Source: Sedimentisphaerales bacterium (GTDB lineage: Bacteria; Planctomycetota; Phycisphaerae; Sedimentisphaerales; SG8-4). From it: a DNA stretch of 6,320 bases. The first letter of the stretch is position 1, and each line of letters opens with the position of its first letter. A model generated the notes under the pieces. It searched no databases and was not told the origin of the DNA. It worked only from the letters and a program-made list of their open reading frames with translations. Positions 1 to 6,215 of this stretch are shown here, piece by piece. A program made the translations under genes and the position numbers. The stretch spans positions 1 through 6,320 of the forward strand of contig JAFGCA010000512.1 of NCBI GenBank assembly GCA_016932895.1. The letters run 5' to 3'.

Positions 1-239
1 CTGCCCACGTCGATGCCGATTCCCTGCCTGCCCGCCAGGGCGAGCTTCTCAGTAATCTCTTGCGCCAGCGGAGCGTACACCGGCGCCAGCGTCCCTTCGG
101 CCGCCCCCACCATTCGCTCGGCACCGGCCTTCGTGTATTTGGGCCTCTTATCCGGTGTGGAATCCGCCCCGGTAACAGGGGCAGGCATGACCAGACAAGC
201 GAACGAAATCAAAACCATCGAGCGTAGCAAGATTCCCAT
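1..239 (-). CDS. Exported class I SAM-dependent methyltransferase-like protein, N-terminal part (truncated by window edge)
   Basis: Only the first 79 codons are present; the frame runs off the left edge. The start at 239 is preferred because it follows an AGGCGG Shine-Dalgarno-like sequence at 7 nt spacing and opens directly into a signal peptide: a short Arg-containing n-region, a hydrophobic stretch of about residues 8-20 and a plausible signal peptidase I site near TGA|D (residues 23-26). The mature part contains GAERMVGAAEG and LAPVYAPLAQEI (about residues 39-62), then LALAGRQGIGIDVG (66-79). The last segment resembles the beta-1 strand and glycine-rich motif I of Rossmann-type methyltransferases; the last two bases (AG) would allow Ser or Arg next, fitting a D-x-G-S/R-G-x-G continuation. 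Similar N-termini are, as I recall, found in methyltransferase-domain proteins of planctomycetes and anaerobic bacteria. The substrate is unknown. It lies 147 nt downstream of the PPC-domain gene on the same strand. The reading frame and signal are solid; the methyltransferase call rests on one partial motif. Confidence 0.62.
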   Translation of the reverse strand, partial: MGILLRSMVLISFACLVMPAPVTGADSTPDKRPKYTKAGAERMVGAAEGTLAPVYAPLAQEITEKLALAGRQGIGIDVG

Positions 240-270
240 GTATGTACCGCCTATGTAAGAAGTGGTGAAT

Positions 271-290
271 AAAAACCGTCGCGACATCGG
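271..290 (-). promoter_or_regulatory. Weak terminator- or attenuator-like hairpin ahead of the methyltransferase gene
   Basis: Read on the minus strand, 290-276 can fold into an imperfect stem (CCG, an A-A mismatch, a T-G wobble and a G-C pair around a TCG loop). It is followed at once by five T (271-275), the form of a small intrinsic terminator 32 nt before the start codon at 239. An alternative pairing, CGGGAC (312-317) with GTCCCCG (288-294), would use the same 288-290 bases, so the two structures exclude each other. The stem is short and imperfect, so chance is a real explanation. Confidence 0.22.
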
Positions 291-386
291 GGACTCTGCA
301 AAATGACTTTCGTCCCGTGACACGTTTTGAAAAACCGGAATGTCGTCTTCGCCGGCATCTCCGCTCTCCCTTCGCTATTTCATTTG

Positions 387-824
387 TCATCCCAGTCGTA
401 GCAGGTTCAGGCCGGATTTGGGGTCGCGTTGGCGTTTGCCTTCGATTCCCGTGATTTCGATGATAGTCACTTCCAGGATCAGGAAGGTCTTCGTTCCGTC
501 GCGGGGGCAGCCGACGAGATTGGTGCCGCCCTTGCCGACGGCGGTGTGGATGTGCAGTTTTGGGCCCGCGTCGCTCCAATAGATCGTTCCGACACCCAGC
601 ACCTCGCCGGGACCGGCAAACGCCTGAAATTGCGGCTCGATCGTGGGCTCCTCGCACCGGGGCCCGACCACGACGTTGGCCTGGCGGAAGCCGCCCGTTA
701 TCAACACCGCCGCACAACGAACGTCCTCGCGGCGCGCGATCTCCTCAATGGACGCCTGTACGTCCTCACCCTCGAACAGACGCGCGGCAATCACGCGACC
801 GGTTTTGCCGACCGAGTATTCCAT
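387..824 (-). CDS. PPC domain (DUF296) protein
   Basis: This complete 145-residue protein is about the size of a single stand-alone PPC (plants and prokaryotes conserved, DUF296) domain, with no AT-hook or other added part. Signs of the family are the N-terminal strand and GEDV turn (residues 10-22), a helix with SIEEIARRE (25-33), the strand AAVLITGGFRQANV (38-51), the metal-ligand-like H-x-H in KLHIHTAVGK (His91 and His93), the LVGCPRDGTKTFLILEV block (103-119), and the closing DPKSGLNLLRL segment. Bacterial and archaeal PPC proteins are small cytoplasmic oligomers (trimers in known structures) whose biochemical function is largely unknown; in plants the domain occurs in AT-hook DNA-binding proteins. 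The start has a GGAG Shine-Dalgarno-like sequence at about 11 nt. It begins 27 nt after the stop of the ABM-domain gene and is probably co-transcribed with it. The family call is firm; no function is claimed. Confidence 0.85.
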   Translation of the reverse strand: MEYSVGKTGRVIAARLFEGEDVQASIEEIARREDVRCAAVLITGGFRQANVVVGPRCEEPTIEPQFQAFAGPGEVLGVGTIYWSDAGPKLHIHTAVGKGGTNLVGCPRDGTKTFLILEVTIIEITGIEGKRQRDPKSGLNLLRLG

Positions 825-851
825 GGGCTCTCTCCAACACGTTGCCGTTAC

Positions 852-1154
852 CTACCGCAAGATCTGATGCCACAGCGAGACGTCCAGCGGCTCGGCCAGC
901 AGCTCGTCGGCCCGGGCGACCAGGGCCTTTAGATACGGCTTTTCCAGATGCTCGTCCAGGGCCATCTGGCTCGCCCAGTTCTCGACGAAAAGGAACGAGC
1001 GGGGGTCGTCCTGTGCGTGGTGCAGGACGTAGCTGACGCATCCCGGCTCCTCTCGCGTCGGGGCGATCAGGTCCATCAGCACGCTTTCGAGTTCCTCGAC
1101 CTTGCCCTCTTTCGCCTTGAACCGGGCGATGACGGTCACCGTTTGTTCGGACAT
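852..1154 (-). CDS. ABM-domain protein (putative quinol monooxygenase, YgiN-like)
   Basis: This 100-residue protein matches the single-domain antibiotic-biosynthesis-monooxygenase (ABM, dimeric alpha/beta barrel) family in length and order of motifs: TVTVIARFKAKEGKVEEL (residues 5-22, first strand and helix), PTREEPGCVSYVLH (32-45), FLFVENWAS (54-62), and ALDEHLEKPYLKAL (65-78) with His69 in the usual position. Members are cofactor-free oxygenases acting on quinols or polycyclic aromatics, or heme-degrading enzymes; the substrate cannot be told from sequence. The ATG at 1154 is chosen because a strong AGGAGA ribosome site lies 6 nt upstream. A longer reading from a TTG at 1172 would place that site inside the coding region. 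It is the first gene of a leftward unit with the PPC-domain gene, driven by a promoter candidate at 1202-1230. Cytoplasmic; no signal peptide. Confidence 0.88.
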   Translation of the reverse strand: MSEQTVTVIARFKAKEGKVEELESVLMDLIAPTREEPGCVSYVLHHAQDDPRSFLFVENWASQMALDEHLEKPYLKALVARADELLAEPLDVSLWHQILR

Positions 1155-1201
1155 TCGATTTCTCCTGTGCAAAAATGAATCGATTCGCGTTCGAACCCTT
1201 C

Positions 1202-1230
1202 ATACTGCGGCCAAAAGCCCGGACTGTCAA
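1202..1230 (-). promoter_or_regulatory. Sigma-70-like promoter candidate for the ABM/PPC unit
   Basis: On the minus strand a perfect TTGACA -35 (1225-1230) stands 17 bp from CAGTAT (1202-1207), which keeps the most conserved A2 and T6 of the -10 box but little else. Transcription would begin near 1195, giving a leader of about 40 nt before the ATG at 1154. The -35 is convincing and the -10 is poor. Confidence 0.45.
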
Positions 1231-1281
1231 TGTGAAAAGCGGCGAGAGGACCGCGTGCGCCCGCACAGGGGCGGCAACCAG

Positions 1282-1421
1282 TACCGCATTTCGCAAGTTC
1301 CGCGACTATGCGGGAGGAGATTGCTTCGTCGCTACGCTCGGCGCAATGACATATGCGGGCCGCCCTGTCATTGCGAGCGAAGTGAAGCAATCTACAGTCG
1401 CACGATTTGTGAAATGCGGTA
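1282..1421. repeat. MITE-like nested imperfect inverted repeat, 140 bp
   Basis: The two arms (1282-1351 and 1366-1421) are inverted copies of each other around a 14-bp centre. Matching blocks, from outside in, are TACCGCATTTC (11 of 11), a diverged 9-nt block, GCGACT (6 of 6), AGATTGCTTC (10 of 10), a diverged block, and GCAATGACA (9 of 9). The left arm is 14 nt longer, with an extra 8 nt at about 1310-1317 and 6 nt more in the diverged inner block. The inner AGATTGCTTC...GCAATGACA / TGTCATTGCGAGCG...GAAGCAATCT portion is the widespread dispersed hairpin that gives spurious ERSEAI-type translations in many bacterial genomes. Here it sits inside longer outer arms. There is no coding capacity of its own, so it would be non-autonomous. 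It lies between the two divergent promoters. Confidence 0.8.
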
Positions 1422-1426
1422 GCAGG

Positions 1427-1440
1427 CCCGGAATTCCGGG
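1427..1440. promoter_or_regulatory. Perfect 14-bp palindrome upstream of the aminotransferase promoter
   Basis: CCCGGAATTCCGGG reads identically on both strands, 5 bp outside the inverted-repeat element and about 53-66 bp before the predicted transcription start of the aminotransferase gene. With no loop it is poor as an RNA hairpin but suits a symmetric protein-binding site. Related sequences recur at 1490-1497 (CCGGGAAT) and 1512-1519 (TTCCGGAA). A role as operator is inferred only from position and symmetry. Confidence 0.3.
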
Positions 1441-1457
1441 GGCGTATCGTAATTTCC

Positions 1458-1486
1458 TTGACCCGGGATACGGGCTTGCCTTAAAT
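1458..1486 (+). promoter_or_regulatory. Sigma-70-like promoter of the aminotransferase gene
   Basis: TTGACC (1458-1463, 5 of 6 to the -35 consensus) is followed after exactly 17 bp by TTAAAT (1481-1486, 4 of 6 to the -10 consensus). Transcription would begin near 1493, giving a leader of about 41 nt. The 1490-1497 segment can pair with 1511-1517 (one bulged base), which would lie next to the ribosome site, but this stem is weak. Confidence 0.6.
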
Positions 1487-1533
1487 AGGCCGGGAATTTC
1501 AATGGGGTCTATTCCGGAAAGGTAAGCACAGCC

Positions 1534-2724
1534 ATGAAAATCAGCCAGAGAGCTCAGAGCGTTCCTCCTTCGGCTACGATCGCCGTGACGGCGCGGGCCA
1601 AAGAACTGAAGGCCCAGGGTGTGGATGTCGTGGGTTTCGGTGCGGGCGAGCCGGATTTCGATACGCCGCAGTACATCAAAGAGGCCGCGATTGAGGCGAT
1701 CAAGTCAGGCCAGACAAAGTACACCGCCGCCGCCGGCATCCCTGAGCTGCGCAAGACCATCGCGGCGAAGCTCGCGAAGGACAACGGCCTGACGTACAGC
1801 CCGGACCAGGTTATCGTCAATATTGGCGGCAAACACTCGGTCTATGAGGCAATGCAGGCGGTGCTGGACCCGGGCGACGAGGTCGTTCTGCCGACCCCGT
1901 ACTGGGTCACCTATCCCGAGACGGTCAAGCTGGCCGGTGCGACCGTCAAGGTGCTCCAGACCGACAAGGCCAACAGCTATAAGGTCACTCCCGCCCAGTT
2001 GGAGCAGGCGATTACGGACAAGACCGCCATGCTGGTGCTCAATTCGCCCAGCAATCCGGGCGGCTTCACCTACACACCGGACGAGCTTCGGGCGCTGGCC
2101 AAGGTTCTGGAGGGGACCAACGTCTGGGTCATCTCCGACGAAATCTACGAGAAGCTCATCTATGGCGACACCAAATTCATAAGTTTCGCGGCCTTGAGCG
2201 ACGACGCCTACAACCGGACGCTGACGCTCAACGGCCTGAGCAAGGCGTTCTCCATGACGGGCTGGCGGTTGGGCTTCACCGCCGGGCCGCTGGACGCCAT
2301 CAAGGCGATGGGCCGGCTGCAATCGCACATGACCTCCAACCCGGTCACGTTCTGCCAGTACGCCGCCATCGCCGCCTACGGGCCCGAGGCCGACGGCGCC
2401 ATCGAAAAGATGCGCGTCGAGTTCGAGAAGCGGGGCAGTTACATGGTCCAGCGTCTCAACGGGATGGACGGCGTCGAGTGCACCGAGCCCACCGGAGCGT
2501 TCTACTGCTTCCCGGACGTTTCGGGCCATTTCGGCCGGACCATCGGCGGCGCCGCGATCGGCGGCAGCATGGACTTCGCCAAGGCCCTGCTGGAACAGGC
2601 CAACGTGGCGCTGGTGCCGGGCCTGCCCTTCGGTTGCGACAACAACGTCCGGCTGAGCTTCGCCTGCTCCATGGAGCAGATCACCAAGGGCCTCGACCGC
2701 CTGGAGGAATGGCTCGGCCGGTAG
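1534..2724 (+). CDS. aspC: Class I PLP-dependent aminotransferase, subgroup Ib (aspartate aminotransferase type)
   Basis: Complete at 396 residues, the normal length for subgroup Ib aspartate aminotransferases such as the Thermus enzyme, which it follows throughout. It transfers the amino group of aspartate to 2-oxoglutarate, giving oxaloacetate and glutamate, in the cytoplasm as a dimer. Visible elements: N-terminal PSATIAVTARAKEL (residues 12-25), GAGEPDFDTP (36-45), the GGKHSVYEA segment (98-106) whose Lys100 matches the lysine that contacts the acidic substrate side chain in this subgroup, YW (123-124, ring-stacking Trp), NSPSNPGG (170-177, Asn174), SDEIYE (201-206, Asp202 and Tyr205 contacting the cofactor ring), NGLSKAFSMTGWRLGF (233-248, Lys237 the Schiff-base lysine), and VRLSFA (372-377, Arg373 for the alpha-carboxylate). 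All key residues are present. Some Ib enzymes also transaminate prephenate, so substrate range is open. The start is preceded by GGAAAGG at about 11 nt. It is monocistronic, with its own promoter and a converging neighbour downstream. Confidence 0.95.
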   Translation: MKISQRAQSVPPSATIAVTARAKELKAQGVDVVGFGAGEPDFDTPQYIKEAAIEAIKSGQTKYTAAAGIPELRKTIAAKLAKDNGLTYSPDQVIVNIGGKHSVYEAMQAVLDPGDEVVLPTPYWVTYPETVKLAGATVKVLQTDKANSYKVTPAQLEQAITDKTAMLVLNSPSNPGGFTYTPDELRALAKVLEGTNVWVISDEIYEKLIYGDTKFISFAALSDDAYNRTLTLNGLSKAFSMTGWRLGFTAGPLDAIKAMGRLQSHMTSNPVTFCQYAAIAAYGPEADGAIEKMRVEFEKRGSYMVQRLNGMDGVECTEPTGAFYCFPDVSGHFGRTIGGAAIGGSMDFAKALLEQANVALVPGLPFGCDNNVRLSFACSMEQITKGLDRLEEWLGR

Positions 2725-2748
2725 CGACGGCCGCTCGCAAGGGGGTAT

Positions 2749-2774
2749 GGCCGCCGGTATAGCGCGCTGCGGCC
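2749..2774. terminator. GC-rich hairpin in the convergent gap, possible bidirectional terminator
   Basis: GGCCGC (2749-2754) and GCGGCC (2769-2774) form a 6-bp all-GC stem around a 14-nt loop that itself holds the palindrome AGCGCGCT. It lies in the 80-bp gap between the ends of the aminotransferase gene and the LRR gene, where termination from both sides is expected. There is no T-run on either strand, so it is not a canonical intrinsic terminator. Confidence 0.3.
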
Positions 2775-2804
2775 CGGGATCGTCGGAGTCGTTGCCGGCG
2801 CCGA

Positions 2805-5800
2805 TCACGTTCCCTGAGCGGCAAACTCCGCGCGGATTTCGTGATCCCCAGTGACGACTAAAATCGTGGGGTTTTGGGCGGTGGAATATGTGCCGGACCA
2901 TTTGAGAAACGTATAGCCGGGATCTGCCTGGGCCACCAGACGCACGAGTTTGCCGTTTTGATATGTAAAGACCCCTTCACCCGGGTTCGTGACGGACCCT
3001 CCCGCGCTTGAGGTGATCGATACCGATCGCCAAACGCATACGTCTCGATCGAAGGCCATATCCGGGTTGTTGGCGATGATCTGGGGGACGTAGATCTCGC
3101 ACGATGCCTCACTGAGCGGGTTGACGCGTAGATCGAGGCGTTCCAGGCGCGTCAGGCCCAACAAAGGGGAGACGTCGGAGATCCGATTGCTGAGTAGATC
3201 CAACTCCCGCAGATCCGTCATGCCGGCCAGAGCCGAGACATCGCTAATCTCGTTTTCGTGAAGAATCAGTGTTTGCAGCCGGCCCAGGCCGGAGAGAGAC
3301 GAGATGTCGGTGATCCCATTTTCATGGTAATTCAGATGCCGAAGATTCGTCAAGCCCGAGAGAGGCGACGGATCGCTCGCGTGGTTTCGGGAAAGGTCCA
3401 GCTTCTCGAGGCTGGTCAGCCCGGAGAGAGGCGAGAGGTCGCGAATCTCATTCCAGCGCAGAGACAGATCCTGAAGATTGAAGGCATATTCAAGTCCCCT
3501 GATGTCGTTGACTCCGCGTTCCGGGCAGGCGAACCTCATCAGGGCGAGCATGTCGGTGGGGGTCGGGTTGCGGACCCACAGTGCGGTCTCTACCGCCTCT
3601 TTCAGAATCGGATCGGGGAAATGGACGGGCTTGGCCCCCGGGGCGGGCGGGGTCAGGCTGGCGCCGGCGGTGCCGCCGTAGGCGCCGGCGTTGACGAGGT
3701 TGCCATGAGGGGCGGGCTCGTCGTGGACGGGGCTGGTCGGATCGCCGGCGTCGATGCACGGACTGGTCAGGTCATCCTCGTCCCAGGCCTGGCTCTGCAT
3801 ATCCCAGCGTCCGCCCTGCGATTGCAGGTGGTAGTCCCCCTTGATCCAGGAGTCATCGGTGGAGTCGTACGGCGTGCCGTTCGGGTTCCACCAGCCGGGC
3901 CGCACAAACAGGGGATCGGCGTCGAGATTGCCCGGCCCCGGCCAGCCGCCCGCTACATCGCTGTAGGTGATCGTTGGCTCGCCCATGCCCGTGACGAGGA
4001 CTGCGCCGGGCGTGTTGCCCCAGAGGATCGAGTTGGCAACGATGACGTTGCCGTTCTCCAGGAACAGCCCGCCTCCTTCGGGCCCGCCGGTGTTGTCGGC
4101 GATGGTGCAGTTGACAAAGACGGCGTTGCTGTCGGTGCAATGCACCGCCGCCCCGTTGCGGTCAGCGGCGCGGTTGCCCACGATCAGACAGTTCATAATC
4201 GTCGGGCTGGCGCCGGCGCAGCGGATCGCTCCGGCCGACCCGCCCCGACCGCCCGTCAGGACAAATCCCATCAGCACGCAATTGGGGTCTTCCCCACCGG
4301 CAAAAGTCACAACCGGTCCCGTGCCGGTGCCGTGAATCACCGGGTACGCAGAGGCGCCGGGATCATTGGCATCGATGCCGAACAGGGCAACGCGCTTGCC
4401 GAGAAAGTCAATGTTCTCCCCATACGTCCCGGGACGAACGAAGATCGAGGCCCCGCCGGCCGCCACGTCGATGGCCTCCTGAATACTATCGAACGGATGC
4501 TCGGGCGTGCCATCCTCGGCGGGATCGCTCTGGTCTGAGGTTCCCGGCGCAGGGTCCGCCGGGGCATCATCGTCGACATGAATGGCCGCCAGCGCACTGG
4601 CGAACGACGCTTGAATGTCCTGATTCTCCGTCACGGTGAGCCAGGCGGGATTCTGATCGGCGCCGGCGACGCCGGACCATTTCACGAAGACAAAAGTGTG
4701 ATTGGCACGGGCCCGGAGTTTCACCGATTCGCCCTCTTCGTATACGAACGTCCCTTCGCCGGGCTCGGCGACCTGTCCGCCGGGTGTGGACGAAATCGAT
4801 ACGTTGTACTCGCGGGACGACGTCGGCTCGGTGGAGGCCCAGCCGCTCTCGGGGTCACTGTACGAGCCTGCTCCCAACCCCTCGCTCGAGACGGCCGTTC
4901 GGACCCAGTACGTGTAGGTCACTCCGGGCTCGGCGGTCTCGTCATCCAGGGACGGCGACGTTTGCCAGTCGCCGAGGGGGGTCTTGGATTCCGTTGTCGT
5001 CAAAGCGCGGTACACCCGGTAATAGCTCGTGTAGTGCGGGCCGTTGCAGACGTGGTTCCAGGTAAGACGCACCTTGTCACTGTGGGTCCCGTCCGATGCG
5101 GACAGGCCGGTCGGGGCTCTGTGGTTGGGAGTGTACTCAAGCAGCAGGGACGGCGTGTTCTCAAGCAGCGCCGGCAATTGCCAGCAGTACACCTCGTTGT
5201 ACAAAAGACCGTTGTCTTCCAGATTCAGCCTGCTGAGGTTCGTCAAGCCCAGAAGAGGAGATATCTCGCGGATGTTCGTTCGGCTTAGATACAGAGTCTC
5301 GAGGCTATTGACGCCGGCCAACGGGGAGATGTCGTCGATCAAGTTGAGTCCCGCGTCCAGATGCCTCAACTGCAATAGTCCGGCCAGAGGCGACAGATCG
5401 CGGACAGGATTGGCGTAGAGATCCAACTCCGCCAGACGGGTCAGGCCGGACAAGGGCGAAAGATCGCCGACGCGATTGTAGCGGAGAACCAGCGTCTGCA
5501 GCGCGCTGAGGCCGGTCAGCGGGGACAGGTCCTCGACCCGATTTGTGTGGAGGCTCAGATATTCCAGATTCTCCAGGGCCGACAGGCTCGATATCTCGCT
5601 GAACCGGTTGGCATGGAGGTTCAGATATCGCAGACGGGTCAGTCCGGCCAGGGGGGACAGGTCACTGATGCGATTTTGCGACAGGTTCACGTGTTGCAGG
5701 TTGTGCAGCTCGGAAAGCGGCCCCGCGTCGGAGACGAGATTGAGTCGAAGATTGAGCGTCTGGAGGTTGACGGCGTGCTCCAGACCCGCGAGGTCGGAGA

Positions 5801-6002
5801 TGCCGTTCTCCTGCGTGGTGAAGCTTTGGGAATTGTCCAGCTCAACCAGACCAAGCATGTCGGTCGGAGTCGGAGCGTAGAGTTGCAGCGTCCGCTCCAC
5901 CGCCTCCTGCAACACGGGGTCTGGAAAAGTGACCGGGTCTTCCGCCCGGGCGGGCGCCAGGAGGCACCCCATGAACAGCAGCCACACAAACACTCTCATC
6001 AT
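2805..6002 (-). CDS. Large secreted modular protein: LRR, FN3, InlB-type B repeats and beta-helix
   Basis: This 1065-residue protein opens with a signal peptide (hydrophobic core about residues 5-16, AxA site APARA|ED at 20-21). Cys13 follows FMG, which is not a proper lipobox. Modules in order: a pre-LRR segment FPDPVLQEAVERTL (26-39); nine LRRs (68-266), mostly exactly 22 residues with consensus DLSPLxGLTxLxxLxLxxNxI, of the internalin/SDS22 kind; a cap (about 270-291); an FN3-like domain (about 294-392); an InlB-type B repeat (about 399-469, GGQVAEPGEGTF...FVKWSG); a right-handed beta-helix region (about 473-782, DSIQEAID...FVRPGTYGENI, then NCLIVGN, NCTIADN and NSILWGN turns); a second pre-LRR segment (793-820); six more LRRs (831-963) with a cap; and a second B repeat (about 992-1062). 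It ends there without LPXTG, PEP-CTERM or a membrane anchor. It is probably an extracellular or periplasmic binding or adhesion protein; no catalytic motif is seen. GGAGG (6012-6016) lies 9 nt before the first of two adjacent ATGs, favouring 6002 over 5999. Confidence 0.9.
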   Translation of the reverse strand: MMRVFVWLLFMGCLLAPARAEDPVTFPDPVLQEAVERTLQLYAPTPTDMLGLVELDNSQSFTTQENGISDLAGLEHAVNLQTLNLRLNLVSDAGPLSELHNLQHVNLSQNRISDLSPLAGLTRLRYLNLHANRFSEISSLSALENLEYLSLHTNRVEDLSPLTGLSALQTLVLRYNRVGDLSPLSGLTRLAELDLYANPVRDLSPLAGLLQLRHLDAGLNLIDDISPLAGVNSLETLYLSRTNIREISPLLGLTNLSRLNLEDNGLLYNEVYCWQLPALLENTPSLLLEYTPNHRAPTGLSASDGTHSDKVRLTWNHVCNGPHYTSYYRVYRALTTTESKTPLGDWQTSPSLDDETAEPGVTYTYWVRTAVSSEGLGAGSYSDPESGWASTEPTSSREYNVSISSTPGGQVAEPGEGTFVYEEGESVKLRARANHTFVFVKWSGVAGADQNPAWLTVTENQDIQASFASALAAIHVDDDAPADPAPGTSDQSDPAEDGTPEHPFDSIQEAIDVAAGGASIFVRPGTYGENIDFLGKRVALFGIDANDPGASAYPVIHGTGTGPVVTFAGGEDPNCVLMGFVLTGGRGGSAGAIRCAGASPTIMNCLIVGNRAADRNGAAVHCTDSNAVFVNCTIADNTGGPEGGGLFLENGNVIVANSILWGNTPGAVLVTGMGEPTITYSDVAGGWPGPGNLDADPLFVRPGWWNPNGTPYDSTDDSWIKGDYHLQSQGGRWDMQSQAWDEDDLTSPCIDAGDPTSPVHDEPAPHGNLVNAGAYGGTAGASLTPPAPGAKPVHFPDPILKEAVETALWVRNPTPTDMLALMRFACPERGVNDIRGLEYAFNLQDLSLRWNEIRDLSPLSGLTSLEKLDLSRNHASDPSPLSGLTNLRHLNYHENGITDISSLSGLGRLQTLILHENEISDVSALAGMTDLRELDLLSNRISDVSPLLGLTRLERLDLRVNPLSEASCEIYVPQIIANNPDMAFDRDVCVWRSVSITSSAGGSVTNPGEGVFTYQNGKLVRLVAQADPGYTFLKWSGTYSTAQNPTILVVTGDHEIRAEFAAQGT
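3114..3512 (-). repeat. Second leucine-rich-repeat tract, 66-bp period, six units
   Basis: Six consecutive units (residues 831-963 of the large secreted protein), the first of 23 and the others of 22 residues, give a 66-bp coding period. The third unit reads SDPSPLSG in place of the usual DLSPL, and its strand is NYHEN in place of LxLxxN. The tract ends in a cap with Cys968 and Cys989, which might form a disulfide outside the cytoplasm. Confidence 0.9.
5205..5801 (-). repeat. First leucine-rich-repeat tract, 66-bp period, nine units
   Basis: Nine consecutive units (residues 68-266 of the large secreted protein), the first of 23 and the rest of exactly 22 residues, repeat the pattern DLSPLxGLTxLxxLxLxxNxI, giving a strict 66-bp period in the DNA. 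Units 3, 5 and 6 are closest to consensus; units 1, 2, 8 and 9 are most diverged, as is usual at the ends of such solenoids. The strict period makes unit gain or loss by recombination or slippage possible. Confidence 0.92.
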
Positions 6003-6080
6003 TCCCTTTTTCCTCCACCTTCAGGGTCCGGGTCGCACCCAACGATTTCTTGCGCTGGCTCCGCATCAATCCGCCGAAAC

Positions 6081-6109
6081 ATTATACCAAAAAAGGCTAC
6101 TCGTTTCAA
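6081..6109 (-). promoter_or_regulatory. Near-consensus sigma-70 promoter of the LRR protein gene
   Basis: On the minus strand, TTGAAA (6104-6109, 5 of 6) is followed after exactly 17 bp by TATAAT (6081-6086, 6 of 6). Transcription would begin near 6074, giving a leader of about 72 nt up to the ATG at 6002, with a GGAGG ribosome site. This is the best promoter in the window and suggests high basal expression of the secreted protein. Confidence 0.75.
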
Positions 6110-6215
6110 GGCTTATCGAGAGTCGGATCAGCCGGAGGGGGGCCCAGGCGTCCAACCGGCGACCTCGTCGGTCAAAGGATTCGGCGGCAGGTGCAGCACG
6201 TTTGATGACGACCGT

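Noticed and set aside
312..326. CGTGACACG inverted repeat as a hairpin
   Set aside because: The arms are separated by a single base, so no stable loop can form, and no T-run follows.
1175..1525. Plus-strand 116-codon frame before the aminotransferase gene
   Set aside because: It reads through the inverted-repeat element and the aminotransferase promoter, giving the VIASEVKQS translation typical of the dispersed repeat; not a gene.
1705..2901. 398-codon minus-strand frame opposite the aminotransferase gene
   Set aside because: It is an antisense shadow of a highly conserved enzyme in GC-rich DNA, rich in Arg, Gly, His and Val, with no domain pattern.
3258..4538. 426-codon plus-strand frame opposite the LRR/beta-helix gene
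   Set aside because: It is an antisense shadow; the opposite strand has a signal peptide, regular LRRs and beta-helix motifs in one unbroken frame.
5964..5966. Cys13 of the LRR protein as a lipoprotein attachment site
   Set aside because: The preceding residues are F-M-G, not the usual L-(A/S/T)-(G/A), and the hydrophobic core continues to a standard AxA signal peptidase I site after residue 20.
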